From: Mesorhizobium sp. Root102
Lineage (GTDB): Bacteria; Pseudomonadota; Alphaproteobacteria; Rhizobiales; Rhizobiaceae
NCBI RefSeq assembly: GCF_001425625.1
Contig: NZ_LMCP01000046.1
Span: forward strand, 24,197 to 88,196
Length of the DNA: 64,000 bases
Direction: 5' to 3'
This document shows positions 41,772 to 49,535 of this stretch, in pieces; the first letter of the stretch is position 1, and every line of letters begins with the position of its first letter. The position numbers were made by a program, and so were the translations under genes. The notes beneath the pieces were generated by a model that was not told the origin of the DNA, searched no databases, and saw only the letters and a list, made by a program, of their open reading frames with translations.

Positions 41772-42752
41772 TTACACGCTCGCTGGAAACCGCCGCCGAT
41801 AGTGATCGACCACTTCGGGATTGCGCAGGTTGACCGGCAGTTTGCCCGCCAGCACGAGCAGGGCCTCGCCAGCCGCGCCGACGCCCATGCGCATCATCGA
41901 TTCCTCGGTGATGCCGGCCATGTGCGGCGTGATGATGACATTGTCGAAGCCGAAATAGGGATGGTTCGACGGCAGCGGCTGCGTCGAAAACACATCGAGC
42001 GCGGCACCGCCGATACGGCGCTTCCGCAAGGCTTCGATCAGCGCGTCGTCATCGATGACCGGCCCGCGCGACACGTTGATCAGCAGCGCATGCGGTTTCA
42101 TGCGGGCGATCCGCTCACGGTTGATCAGGCCGCGCGTCTCCGGTGTCAGCGGACAGCACAGAACGATGATGTCGCTCTGCTCGACCAGCGCGTCGATCGA
42201 CAGGAAGCCGACCTTCTCCGGCGCTGGCTGCATGCTGCGCGTCGTTGCCACCACTTTCAGGTCGAAGCCGTGCGCGGCGATATGGCCAACCGCCTGGCCG
42301 ACGGCACCGAGGCCGACGATGCCGATGGTCTTGCCGGCGAGCTCGCTGTTGGAGTTGGCGTGCTCGCGGCCGGCAAGCCAGCCTTTGGTGCGCAGGTCGC
42401 GGTCGACGACGCGGAAGTTGCGAAGCAGGGCGAGCGCCGCGAACATGACGTGCTCGGCAACCGAGCGGGCATTGACCGCCGGCACGTTCGCCACCAGCAC
42501 GCCGGCGGCGGTCGCTGCTTCCATAGGGATCATGTCGAGCCCGGCGCCATGGCGGATTGCCGCCCTCAGCTGCGTCGCGCCGTCGAACAGCTGTGGCGGC
42601 AGCGGAGCGCGCACGATGACGATGTCGGCATTCTTCGTCTCGGCGGCCAGCGTGGCTGGGTCGATGGCGGAGGCGACGACGAGCTCTCCGGCGCCGGCCA
42701 GCATGGCCGAGGCGCGTGGGTGCAGAGGGTGGGTCGTGAGGATCCGGGCCAT
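41772..42752 (-). CDS. D-isomer-specific 2-hydroxyacid dehydrogenase
   Basis: A 326-residue NAD(P)-dependent 2-hydroxyacid dehydrogenase. The Rossmann motif IGIVGLGAVGQAVGH is at about 145-160, and the catalytic residues lie in the segments CCPLTPETRGLINRE (Arg), an acidic residue downstream and ITPHMAGITEE (His). It reduces a 2-keto acid, or oxidises the corresponding D-hydroxy acid. It starts 5 bases after the GntR gene, so both belong to the operon with the enolase-family gene. It fits handling of a sugar-acid breakdown product. Confidence 0.87.
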   Translation of the reverse strand: MARILTTHPLHPRASAMLAGAGELVVASAIDPATLAAETKNADIVIVRAPLPPQLFDGATQLRAAIRHGAGLDMIPMEAATAAGVLVANVPAVNARSVAEHVMFAALALLRNFRVVDRDLRTKGWLAGREHANSNSELAGKTIGIVGLGAVGQAVGHIAAHGFDLKVVATTRSMQPAPEKVGFLSIDALVEQSDIIVLCCPLTPETRGLINRERIARMKPHALLINVSRGPVIDDDALIEALRKRRIGGAALDVFSTQPLPSNHPYFGFDNVIITPHMAGITEESMMRMGVGAAGEALLVLAGKLPVNLRNPEVVDHYRRRFPASV

Positions 42753-42757
42753 GTCGG

Positions 42758-43480
42758 TCAGGCTCTTTCGAGCGTCGGGCTTTGTGATTCTTCGCCATGG
42801 CCCTCGATCAGGCCTTTCCAGTAGCTCTCGGCGCCTTGCAGATGGGCGCTCATCAAAGCCTGGGCGAGATTGCCATCGCGGCGCAGCAGCGCCTCATAGA
42901 TCTGGATGTGCTCGGCATGCGAGCGCACGTTGCGCTCCGGGTCGTTGAAATAAATCGGCAGGCGCTGTTCGCCCATCATGTAATAGACGCTGCAGACATT
43001 GTGGAAGACGCTGTTCTTGGTGGCGCGCACGATCTCCAGGTGGAATTCGCGGTCTTCCCTGGCAAGGCCTTCGCCCACCGCGATGCGCTCTTCCGAAGCT
43101 TTCAGGATTTCGCGCAGCCGCTCGAAATTCTCCTCGGTGGCCCGCGAACAGGCGAGCTCGGCCGCCTTGATCTCGTGGATCTTGCGCAGTTCGACCGTCT
43201 CGTAGATCTGGATCGGGTCGAGCGGCAGGCCGGCACGCGCGAACAGCGCCATCGCCTCGACGCTGGCCTGCTTGGTGTCGATGTAGATGCCGGACTTGGC
43301 CCGGCGCTCGACGATGCGCATGGCTTCGAGGATGGCGAGCGCCTCGCGGATCTGGCCGCGGCTGACAGCGAAATGCTCCGCCAGTTCACGTTCCGACGGC
43401 GTTCGGCCGGTCTCCTTGTCCGAATGGGAGAACAGGTAGGCGGCGAGTTCCGCAAGAAGGTTCTTTTCTTTCATCGTCAA
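42758..43480 (-). CDS. GntR-family (FadR/FCD branch) transcriptional regulator
   Basis: A 240-residue FadR-type regulator. The winged HTH is at about 25-70 (TPSERELAEHFAVSRGQIREALAILEAMRIVERR), followed by the helical FCD ligand domain with the metal-binding-type pattern REFHLEIVRATKN and HAEHIQIYEALL. FadR-branch proteins bind TGGTnnnACCA palindromes, and such sites occur at 26.1, 30.9-31.1 and 45.7-45.9 kb in this window. It overlaps the enolase-family gene by 4 bases. Ligands in this family are often organic or sugar acids. Confidence 0.88.
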   Translation of the reverse strand: MTMKEKNLLAELAAYLFSHSDKETGRTPSERELAEHFAVSRGQIREALAILEAMRIVERRAKSGIYIDTKQASVEAMALFARAGLPLDPIQIYETVELRKIHEIKAAELACSRATEENFERLREILKASEERIAVGEGLAREDREFHLEIVRATKNSVFHNVCSVYYMMGEQRLPIYFNDPERNVRSHAEHIQIYEALLRRDGNLAQALMSAHLQGAESYWKGLIEGHGEESQSPTLERA

Positions 43481-44646
43481 CCGCGTTGCGCGTGCGCCTC
43501 CAGGAACCGCTCCGAAATGGTGAATCCCAGACCCGGTCCTTCCGGGATCGCTATCATACCGTCCTTGGCTTCGACAGTCTCTTCGATCAGGTCATGGATC
43601 ATCGGGTTGGCGCCGAGCGAATATTCGACGGTAAAACTCGACGGCGAGGCGGCGCAGACATGCAAGCCGGCGAAGAAGCAGGGCGCGCCGGCCCACAGAT
43701 GCGGTGCAAAGCGCAGGTTGAAGGCGCTGGCGATGGTGCCGATCTTCATCGCCTCGCTGATGCCGCCGCAGAAGGCAGGATCGGGCTGGAAGATGTCGGC
43801 GGCCTTCAGCACAGCAAGGTCGCGGAAGGCATAGCGTGTAGCCTCGCTTTCGCCGGTGGCGATCGGAACGGAGCCCGATGCCCGCACTTCGGCCATGCCG
43901 GGCTTGTCGTCGGCGATGATAGGCTCCTCGAACCAGGCGAGATCCAGATCGTTGACGAGGTGAATGAAGCGCTTGGCTTCCGCCACCGTATAGGTGCCGT
44001 GCGCGTCGACCATCAACTCGACATCGGGGCCGAGCGCCTGCCGTGCGGCGCGGACGCGGGTGGCGGAAATGTGTGCCGCGCCGTCCATGGCGCCAACCCG
44101 CATCTTCAGTGCCTTGAAGCCGCCCTTGGCGATATAGGATTTCAACTGCTCGCCGATGGCGCCGGCGGCCGCCCAGCCGCCGGATGCATAGGCCGGCATG
44201 CGATCGAGCTTGCGGCCGCCGAGCAGCCGCCAGACCGGCACGCCAAGCGATTTGCCGAGGATGTCCCACAGCGCGATGTCGACGGCACTGATGGCGGCGA
44301 TGCTCATGCCGCGCCGCGCCAGCTGCGGCATGGCGTGGCCGGCGCGGGCGGCGCTATCGTGGCGACCGCCATTGTAGAGCATCTCCCAGATGACGCCGAT
44401 GTCGGCCGGATCGCGCCCGATCAATTGCGGCCCGACCTCATGGTTCAGCATGTGGACGAGCGCGCCGTAGCTGCCGGCGCTGCCGGCGGCGTTCTTGCCT
44501 TCGCCCCAGCCGACCAACCCGTCATCGGTCTCGATGCGCAGGATGGCGGCGTCGAAGGTCGTCACCTGGCCGAAGTCGCTGCGGTGTTGCCGAGCGGCTT
44601 CGATCGGGATGCGGACCCACCAGGCTTGGACGGTCTTGATGCGCAT
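43477..44646 (-). CDS. Mandelate racemase/muconate lactonizing-family dehydratase
   Basis: A 389-residue enolase-superfamily enzyme. The K-x-R motif is K181/R183 (KALKMRVG), the metal ligands are D214, E240 and E266 (VDAHGTY, WFEEPI, ATGESEA), and H316 lies in APHLWAG. This set fits the mandelate racemase subgroup, many of which dehydrate sugar acids such as rhamnonate or galactarate. It precedes the GntR gene in the same operon and overlaps its start. The exact sugar acid is unknown. Confidence 0.87.
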   Translation of the reverse strand: MRIKTVQAWWVRIPIEAARQHRSDFGQVTTFDAAILRIETDDGLVGWGEGKNAAGSAGSYGALVHMLNHEVGPQLIGRDPADIGVIWEMLYNGGRHDSAARAGHAMPQLARRGMSIAAISAVDIALWDILGKSLGVPVWRLLGGRKLDRMPAYASGGWAAAGAIGEQLKSYIAKGGFKALKMRVGAMDGAAHISATRVRAARQALGPDVELMVDAHGTYTVAEAKRFIHLVNDLDLAWFEEPIIADDKPGMAEVRASGSVPIATGESEATRYAFRDLAVLKAADIFQPDPAFCGGISEAMKIGTIASAFNLRFAPHLWAGAPCFFAGLHVCAASPSSFTVEYSLGANPMIHDLIEETVEAKDGMIAIPEGPGLGFTISERFLEAHAQRG

Positions 44647-44708
44647 ATTCTTCCCCAGCCCTGCCGCCGGTCAGGGCGGAAAGGGCAAATTCCCCAACAG
44701 GCAGCCGG

Positions 44709-45596
44709 CTATTTGATCAGCGGCAGCAACGTTTCGGCGTTGATGCGCATCTGGTCGGTGTAGAACTTTTCCGTGAGCACGCTGGAGCCGTGGTCCTGGA
44801 TGAACTTCAGCTGTTCGGGTGAGATGTCGACCGGATTGCGCTCGACCATGTCGGGATAGGGGGCCGCCGGCGTCCGGTCTACGGGGGCTACGAATTCGTT
44901 GGTCAGCGCGCCATCGTAGCCGATATCCCGCAACGTAGCGACGATCTTAGGCCAGTCGATCTGGCCAAGGCCGGCGGCAAAGCGGTTATTGTCGGCGACG
45001 TGGAAGTCGAACAGGCGCTTTCCGACCTGCCGGATCGCGTCATAGACGTTAAATTCTTCCATGTGGATGTGGTAGGCATCGAGGCAGACACCGCATTCGG
45101 GGCTGACCGCGTCGGCCAGTGCCAGGGCCTGGGCGCCGCGATTGAACAGGTAGGTTTCGAAGCGATTGAGCGGCTCGACGGCGATCTTGACACCGACCTT
45201 CTTGGCATGGGTGAAGCATTCACGCGTGGCGTCGACAACCCACTTCCATTCCTCTTCCTCGGTGCCGTCGGGCACCACCTTGCCGACCGTCGCGGGAACC
45301 AGCGTGATGATCTCGCCATCGAGTTCGCTGACCATGGTCAGCACGTCCTTGACATATTGCACGGAGCGCTCGCGCTGGCCCTGGTTCCTGGCGGCGAGGT
45401 TGCGCTCGCCCAGCATCAGCGTCACCGCGCCCCAGCAGCGGATGCCATGCTCCTTCAGCAGCGCCCGCGTCTCCTTGGTCTTGTACTGCTCAGGCTCGCC
45501 GGAAATCTCAATCGACTCATAGCCGAATTTCTTGATGCGCTTGAGCGTCGTCTCCAAAGGTTCCGCGCGCATCCAGTTGTGCGTCGAAAGATGCAT
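44709..45596 (-). CDS. Sugar phosphate isomerase/epimerase-family TIM barrel
   Basis: A 295-residue AP-endonuclease-2/xylose-isomerase-like TIM barrel. The metal ligand set of the family can be placed: E141 (AVEPLNRFE), D173 and H176 (CLDAYHIHMEE), H199 (DFHVADNNR) and E234 (LTNEFVAP). It probably isomerises or epimerises a sugar or ketose. The ATG at 45596 was chosen because of the GGAAGGA upstream; a longer in-frame start lacks conservation. It leads the minus-strand gene group in front of the enolase-type gene. Divergent from the gene at 45996, with two operator-like sites between. Confidence 0.82.
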   Translation of the reverse strand: MHLSTHNWMRAEPLETTLKRIKKFGYESIEISGEPEQYKTKETRALLKEHGIRCWGAVTLMLGERNLAARNQGQRERSVQYVKDVLTMVSELDGEIITLVPATVGKVVPDGTEEEEWKWVVDATRECFTHAKKVGVKIAVEPLNRFETYLFNRGAQALALADAVSPECGVCLDAYHIHMEEFNVYDAIRQVGKRLFDFHVADNNRFAAGLGQIDWPKIVATLRDIGYDGALTNEFVAPVDRTPAAPYPDMVERNPVDISPEQLKFIQDHGSSVLTEKFYTDQMRINAETLLPLIK

Positions 45597-45700
45597 CGTC
45601 TGTCCTTCCCAATCGTCTCTATGGTTCGCCTGCGACATGCATCGCCAAAAGGCGACGCAACGGTTCCTCCCCAAGGCATCCCCAGCCTTTTCTCTCAAAC

Positions 45701-45711
45701 TGGTTCGACCA
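45701..45711. promoter_or_regulatory. TGGTnnnACCA site upstream of isomerase gene (site 5)
   Basis: TGGT-TCG-ACCA, with ACTGGT/ACCAAT arms and the same TCG centre as the site at 30882. It lies 105 bases upstream of the isomerase start at 45596. It is one of two sites in the 399-base divergent region 45597-45995, which holds no other gene I can support. Confidence 0.55.
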
Positions 45712-45880
45712 ATTGGGCCTGAAGGGAGGTCTACAGCAAATTCTGCGGGACGGCAAGAAGTGCGGGAATGCGACTTTGTGCACGAATTACTTCTTTGATT
45801 ATATTGAGATATATATCCCTATCTCGTGTGATCGTGGGGCCTTGACGATGCATCGCCAGGCTTGACCAAATTCGCATATT

Positions 45881-45891
45881 TGGTAATACCA
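45881..45891. promoter_or_regulatory. TGGTnnnACCA site upstream of isomerase gene (site 6)
   Basis: TGGT-AAT-ACCA, identical to the 11-mer at 31058-31068, 105 bases before the start of the gene at 45996. A degenerate half-site (TTGACCAAA) lies at 45862-45870. Position and sequence suggest that this promoter and that of the sugar importer at 31 kb share a regulator. Confidence 0.55.
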
Positions 45892-45995
45892 GAATAGTGG
45901 CGCCTGCAAGCGCCCATTGGGAAAAGACCAAAGTGGCTGGCCCTGCTTCCAATCGGCGCTATGCTCGGTCGCGAGAACAATGAGGGAGGATGCCG

Positions 45996-47051
45996 ATGCC
46001 GACGACAATGAAGGGCCCTGGACTGTTTCTGGCGCAGTTCGCGGGCGACGCCGCGCCGTTCAACTCGCTGGAGTCGATCACGAAATGGGCTGCCGGTCTC
46101 GGCTACAAGGGCGTGCAGATCCCGACCTGGGACGCGCGGCTGTTCGATCTCGAGAAGGCAGCTTCTTCCAAGGCCTATTGCGACGAGGTAAAGGGCATCT
46201 GCGCTGACGCCGGCGTCGAGATCACCGAGCTGTCGACGCATCTGCAGGGGCAGTTGGTGGCGGTGCATCCGGCCTATGATGCGCAATTCGACGGCTTTGC
46301 GCCCGCTTCGGTGCACAACAATCCGAAAGCACGGCAGAAATGGGCGGTCGAACAGATGAAGTTCGCCGCCAAGGCGTCGAAGAACCTCGGCCTGAAGGCC
46401 TCGGTGAGCTTCTCCGGAGCGCTAGCCTTTCCCTATCTCTACCCGTGGCCACAGCGGCCGGCCGGGCTGATCGAGGAAGCCTTCGCCGAACTCGGCAAGC
46501 GCTGGAAGCCGATCCTCGACGTCTATGAAGACAATGGCGTCGACGTCGGCTACGAGATCCATCCCGGCGAGGACGTGTTCGACGGCGCGACCTTCGAGAT
46601 GTTCCTCGATGCGGTCGGCGGCCACAAGCGCTGCAACATCAATTACGATCCGTCGCACTTCCTGTTGCAGCAGCTCGACTATCTCGAATTCATCGACATC
46701 TATCACGAGCGGATCAAGGCGTTCCACGTCAAGGACGCCGAGTTCAATCCGACCGGCCGGCAAGGCGTTTATTCCGGCTATCAGAACTGGACCAACCGCG
46801 CTGGCCGCTTCCGTTCGCTGGGCGACGGACAGGTGGATTTCGGCGGCATCTTTTCCAAGCTGACACAGTACAATTATGATTCCTGGGCGGTGCTGGAATG
46901 GGAGTGCTGCCTGAAGCATCCGGAGGATGGTGCGGCAGAGGGCGCACCGTTCATCGAGCACCACATCATCCGGGTGACCGAAAAGGCATTCGACGATTTT
47001 GCCGGTGGCGCTACGGACAAGAAAGTGCTGCGCGCCATGATGGGTATCTGA
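45996..47051 (+). CDS. Sugar phosphate isomerase/epimerase-family TIM barrel
   Basis: A 351-residue TIM barrel of the sugar isomerase/epimerase superfamily, larger than usual. Metal ligand candidates are E187 (GYEIHPGEDVF), D218 and H221 (YDPSHFLLQ), H244 (FHVKDAEF) and a late E in AVLEWECCL. The ATG at 45996 has GGGAGG six bases upstream; an in-frame ATG at 45990 is too close. It starts an operon with a Gfo/Idh/MocA oxidoreductase and a ketose epimerase. This gene pair often acts on oxidised sugars; the precise reaction is not readable. Confidence 0.82.
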   Translation: MPTTMKGPGLFLAQFAGDAAPFNSLESITKWAAGLGYKGVQIPTWDARLFDLEKAASSKAYCDEVKGICADAGVEITELSTHLQGQLVAVHPAYDAQFDGFAPASVHNNPKARQKWAVEQMKFAAKASKNLGLKASVSFSGALAFPYLYPWPQRPAGLIEEAFAELGKRWKPILDVYEDNGVDVGYEIHPGEDVFDGATFEMFLDAVGGHKRCNINYDPSHFLLQQLDYLEFIDIYHERIKAFHVKDAEFNPTGRQGVYSGYQNWTNRAGRFRSLGDGQVDFGGIFSKLTQYNYDSWAVLEWECCLKHPEDGAAEGAPFIEHHIIRVTEKAFDDFAGGATDKKVLRAMMGI

Positions 47052-47058
47052 CGCGGTC

Positions 47059-47178
47059 TTCCCTCCCCTCGAGGGGAGGGTGGCCCGAAGGGCCGGGCGG
47101 GGTCGGTTCACGCCGCGCTCTACGCCCGGCAACCCCACCCGATCCGCTGCGCGGATCGACCTCCTCTCAAGGGGGGTG
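47059..47178. repeat. Intergenic palindromic repeat cluster
   Basis: Contains the perfect 20-base palindrome CCCTCCCCTC/GAGGGGAGGG (47061-47080), a GGCCCGAAGGGCC hairpin (47082-47094) and GATCCGC-TGC-GCGGATC (47141-47157). It fills the gap between the isomerase and Gfo/Idh genes. It resembles rhizobial mosaic repeats and may stabilise or process the operon mRNA. Confidence 0.65.
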
Positions 47179-47200
47179 AGCAACAACGAGGGAGAAAGAC

Positions 47201-48388
47201 ATGGTCGGCGCATCGAAGGCGGAAACGGGAGGCGGCCCGATCCGCTACGGCATGGTGGGCGGCGGGCAAGGCGCCTTCATCGGCGCGGTGCACCGGATCG
47301 CGGCGCGCCTGGACAATGACTTCGTGCTGGTCGCCGGCGCGCTGTCATCGGACCCCGCTCGTGCGAAGGCTTCAGCGGCCGAACTCGGCCTCGATCCGAG
47401 CCGCAGCTATGCGTCCTATGCCGAGATGGCCAAGGCCGAGGCCAAGCGCCCCGATGGCATCGAGGCGGTGGCCATCGTCACGCCCAACAATGTGCATGTA
47501 CCGGCGGCAAAGGCTTTCCTCGAGGCCGGCATCCACGTCATCTGCGACAAGCCGCTGGCAACCACACTGGCAGAGGCGAAGAAGCTGGCCGCCGTGGTCG
47601 AAAGGACCGGCAAGGTGTTCGTGCTGACGCACAACTACACCGCCTATCCGATGGTGCGGCAGGCGCGGGAGATGGTCGCCAAGGGCGTGCTCGGCGACAT
47701 CCGCATCGTGCAGTCGGAATATCCGCAGGACTGGCTGACCGAGGACCTGGCTGCTACCGGCCAGAAACAGGCCGCGTGGCGCGGCGATCCGAAACAGGCA
47801 GGAGCCGGCGGCGCGCTGGGCGATATCGGCACGCATGCCTACAACCTCGCCCGCTTTGTCTCCGGGCTGGAACTGGATTCCCTTTCAGCCGATCTCGACG
47901 CTTTCGTGCCGGGGCGCCTACTCGATGACAATGTCAACGTCATGCTGCGTTTCAAGCCTGCCGGCAAGACGCATCCCGCCAAGGGCATGATCTGGGCAAG
48001 CCAGGTGGCGCCGGGCCACGAGAACGGCCTGAAGCTGCGCATCTATGGCTCCAAGGGCGGGCTGGAATGGGTGCAGGCCGACCCGAACTATCTCTGGTAC
48101 ACGCCGTTCGGCCAGCCGAAGCAATTGATCACCCGCAATGGTGCCGGCGCGCTGCCAGTGGCGGGCCGTGTCAGCCGCGTGCCGTCGGGCCATCCCGAGG
48201 GCTATCTCGAAGGCTTCGCCAACATCTACCAGGAGGCCGCGCGCGCCATCCGGGCGGCGCGGCGCAAAGGCGGCAAGCCGGCAAAGGATGTCGTCTTCCC
48301 GACCATTCACGATGGCGTCGAAGGCATGGCCTTCATCGAGGCTTGCGTGAAGTCGTCGAAGAAGAATGGGGCGTGGACGAAGCTTTAG
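47201..48388 (+). CDS. Gfo/Idh/MocA-family oxidoreductase
   Basis: A 395-residue NAD(P)-dependent sugar oxidoreductase. The Rossmann segment GMVGGGQGAFIGAVHRIA is at about 14-32, the cofactor loop GIHVICDKPLATTLAEAKKL has DKP in place of the usual EKP, and the GDIGTHAYNLARF segment is the catalytic region. The ATG at 47201 has GGGAG upstream. Members oxidise sugars or inositols, often at C3. It follows the isomerase at 45996 and precedes the ketose epimerase, which is why a combined catabolic pathway is likely. Confidence 0.87.
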   Translation: MVGASKAETGGGPIRYGMVGGGQGAFIGAVHRIAARLDNDFVLVAGALSSDPARAKASAAELGLDPSRSYASYAEMAKAEAKRPDGIEAVAIVTPNNVHVPAAKAFLEAGIHVICDKPLATTLAEAKKLAAVVERTGKVFVLTHNYTAYPMVRQAREMVAKGVLGDIRIVQSEYPQDWLTEDLAATGQKQAAWRGDPKQAGAGGALGDIGTHAYNLARFVSGLELDSLSADLDAFVPGRLLDDNVNVMLRFKPAGKTHPAKGMIWASQVAPGHENGLKLRIYGSKGGLEWVQADPNYLWYTPFGQPKQLITRNGAGALPVAGRVSRVPSGHPEGYLEGFANIYQEAARAIRAARRKGGKPAKDVVFPTIHDGVEGMAFIEACVKSSKKNGAWTKL

Positions 48389-48406
48389 TCGCGCGGCGGG
48401 AACGAG

Positions 48407-48556
48407 GATCCCCCTCACCCGGATTGCCAACCGAATTGCAAAGGCAATTCAGGGCAATCTGACCTCTCTCCGAGGGGAGAGGAGATCGTCGGCGCTGGCG
48501 TTCAGCTCTTCTCCCCCGCGGGTAGAAGGTGGCCGCGAAGCTGCCGGATGAGGGTG
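48407..48556. repeat. Intergenic palindromic repeat (RIME-like)
   Basis: Nested hairpins GATTGCC/GGCAATC (48422-48428, 48453-48459) around GAATTGC-AAAG-GCAATTC (48433-48450) precede CTCTCCGAGGGGAGAGG and a GAAGGTGGCCGCGAAGC tail. The tail recurs inverted in the 27.4-kb repeat. It separates the Gfo/Idh gene from the epimerase gene without affecting either frame. Confidence 0.65.
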
Positions 48557-48609
48557 CTTATGACGAAGCCGGCGGAGGACCAACCGGTAGCCAAAGGGGA
48601 GGGGCGTCG

Positions 48610-49464
48610 ATGAAAATCGGCATGTGCATGTTCTTGTGGACGACGGCGGTGTCGAAGAAGCACGAGCCGTTGCTGCGCGACATCAAGACGACCGGCTTCG
48701 ATGGCGTCGAGATACCGATCTTCGGCGGCACACCGGACGACTATAAAAGGCTCGGCGAACTGCTCGACCGCATCGGGTTGGAGCGGACCGCGGTTTCGGC
48801 AATGGGCGATCCGGCGATGAACCTGATCTCAGCCGATGCGGCAACGCGCAAGGCCGGTGTCGACTACATGAAATGGGCGATCGACTGCGCCAATGCACTC
48901 GGCGCCAGCACGCTGAGCGGCCCGCTGCATTCGACGCTCGGCGCCTTTTCCGGCGCTGGGCCAACGGCCGCCGAGAAAAAGCGCTCGGTCGCCTCGCAAC
49001 GCGCCATCGGCGACCATGCCGGCAAGAGGAACGTCACCATCGGGCTCGAGGCGCTCAACCGCTTCGAATGCTATCTCCTCAACACGATGGCAGATTTGTC
49101 GGAGCATATCGACGCCATCGACCGGCCGCACATCAAGGCGATGTACGACACCTTCCACGCCAATATCGAGGAGGCCGATCCGATCGGCGCCTACATAAAA
49201 CACCGCCGGAATGTCGTGCATATCCATATCTCTGAGAACGATCGCGGCGTGCCCGGGCGCGGCAACATTCCGTGGAAGGAGACATTCTCCGCCATCCGCA
49301 AGAGCGGCTATGACGACTGGCTGACGATCGAGGCGTTCGGCCGCTCGCTCAAGGATTTGGCGGCGGCGACCAAGGTGTGGCGCGATTTTTCCGAAAGCCC
49401 GGAAGCCGTCTATCGCGACGGCTACAAGCATATCAGGAACGGCTGGAAGAAGGCCGGTGCCTGA
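48610..49464 (+). CDS. D-tagatose 3-epimerase-family ketose epimerase
   Basis: A 284-residue member of the D-tagatose/D-psicose 3-epimerase family. The metal site E147, D180, H206, E241 and the substrate residues H183 and R212 sit exactly five residues before the positions known for Pseudomonas cichorii D-tagatose 3-epimerase (E152, D185, H211, E246, H188, R217). It should epimerise a free ketose at C3. The ATG at 48610 is preceded by AAGGGGAGGGG. It is the third gene of the operon after the Gfo/Idh gene. The natural ketose is not known. Confidence 0.87.
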   Translation: MKIGMCMFLWTTAVSKKHEPLLRDIKTTGFDGVEIPIFGGTPDDYKRLGELLDRIGLERTAVSAMGDPAMNLISADAATRKAGVDYMKWAIDCANALGASTLSGPLHSTLGAFSGAGPTAAEKKRSVASQRAIGDHAGKRNVTIGLEALNRFECYLLNTMADLSEHIDAIDRPHIKAMYDTFHANIEEADPIGAYIKHRRNVVHIHISENDRGVPGRGNIPWKETFSAIRKSGYDDWLTIEAFGRSLKDLAAATKVWRDFSESPEAVYRDGYKHIRNGWKKAGA

Positions 49465-49535
49465 GACGCAAACCAACGGGCGGCGAAGCAAAACCGGTTC
49501 CACCTTTGCTTCGCCGCCTTCGGTTCGGGATTGGT

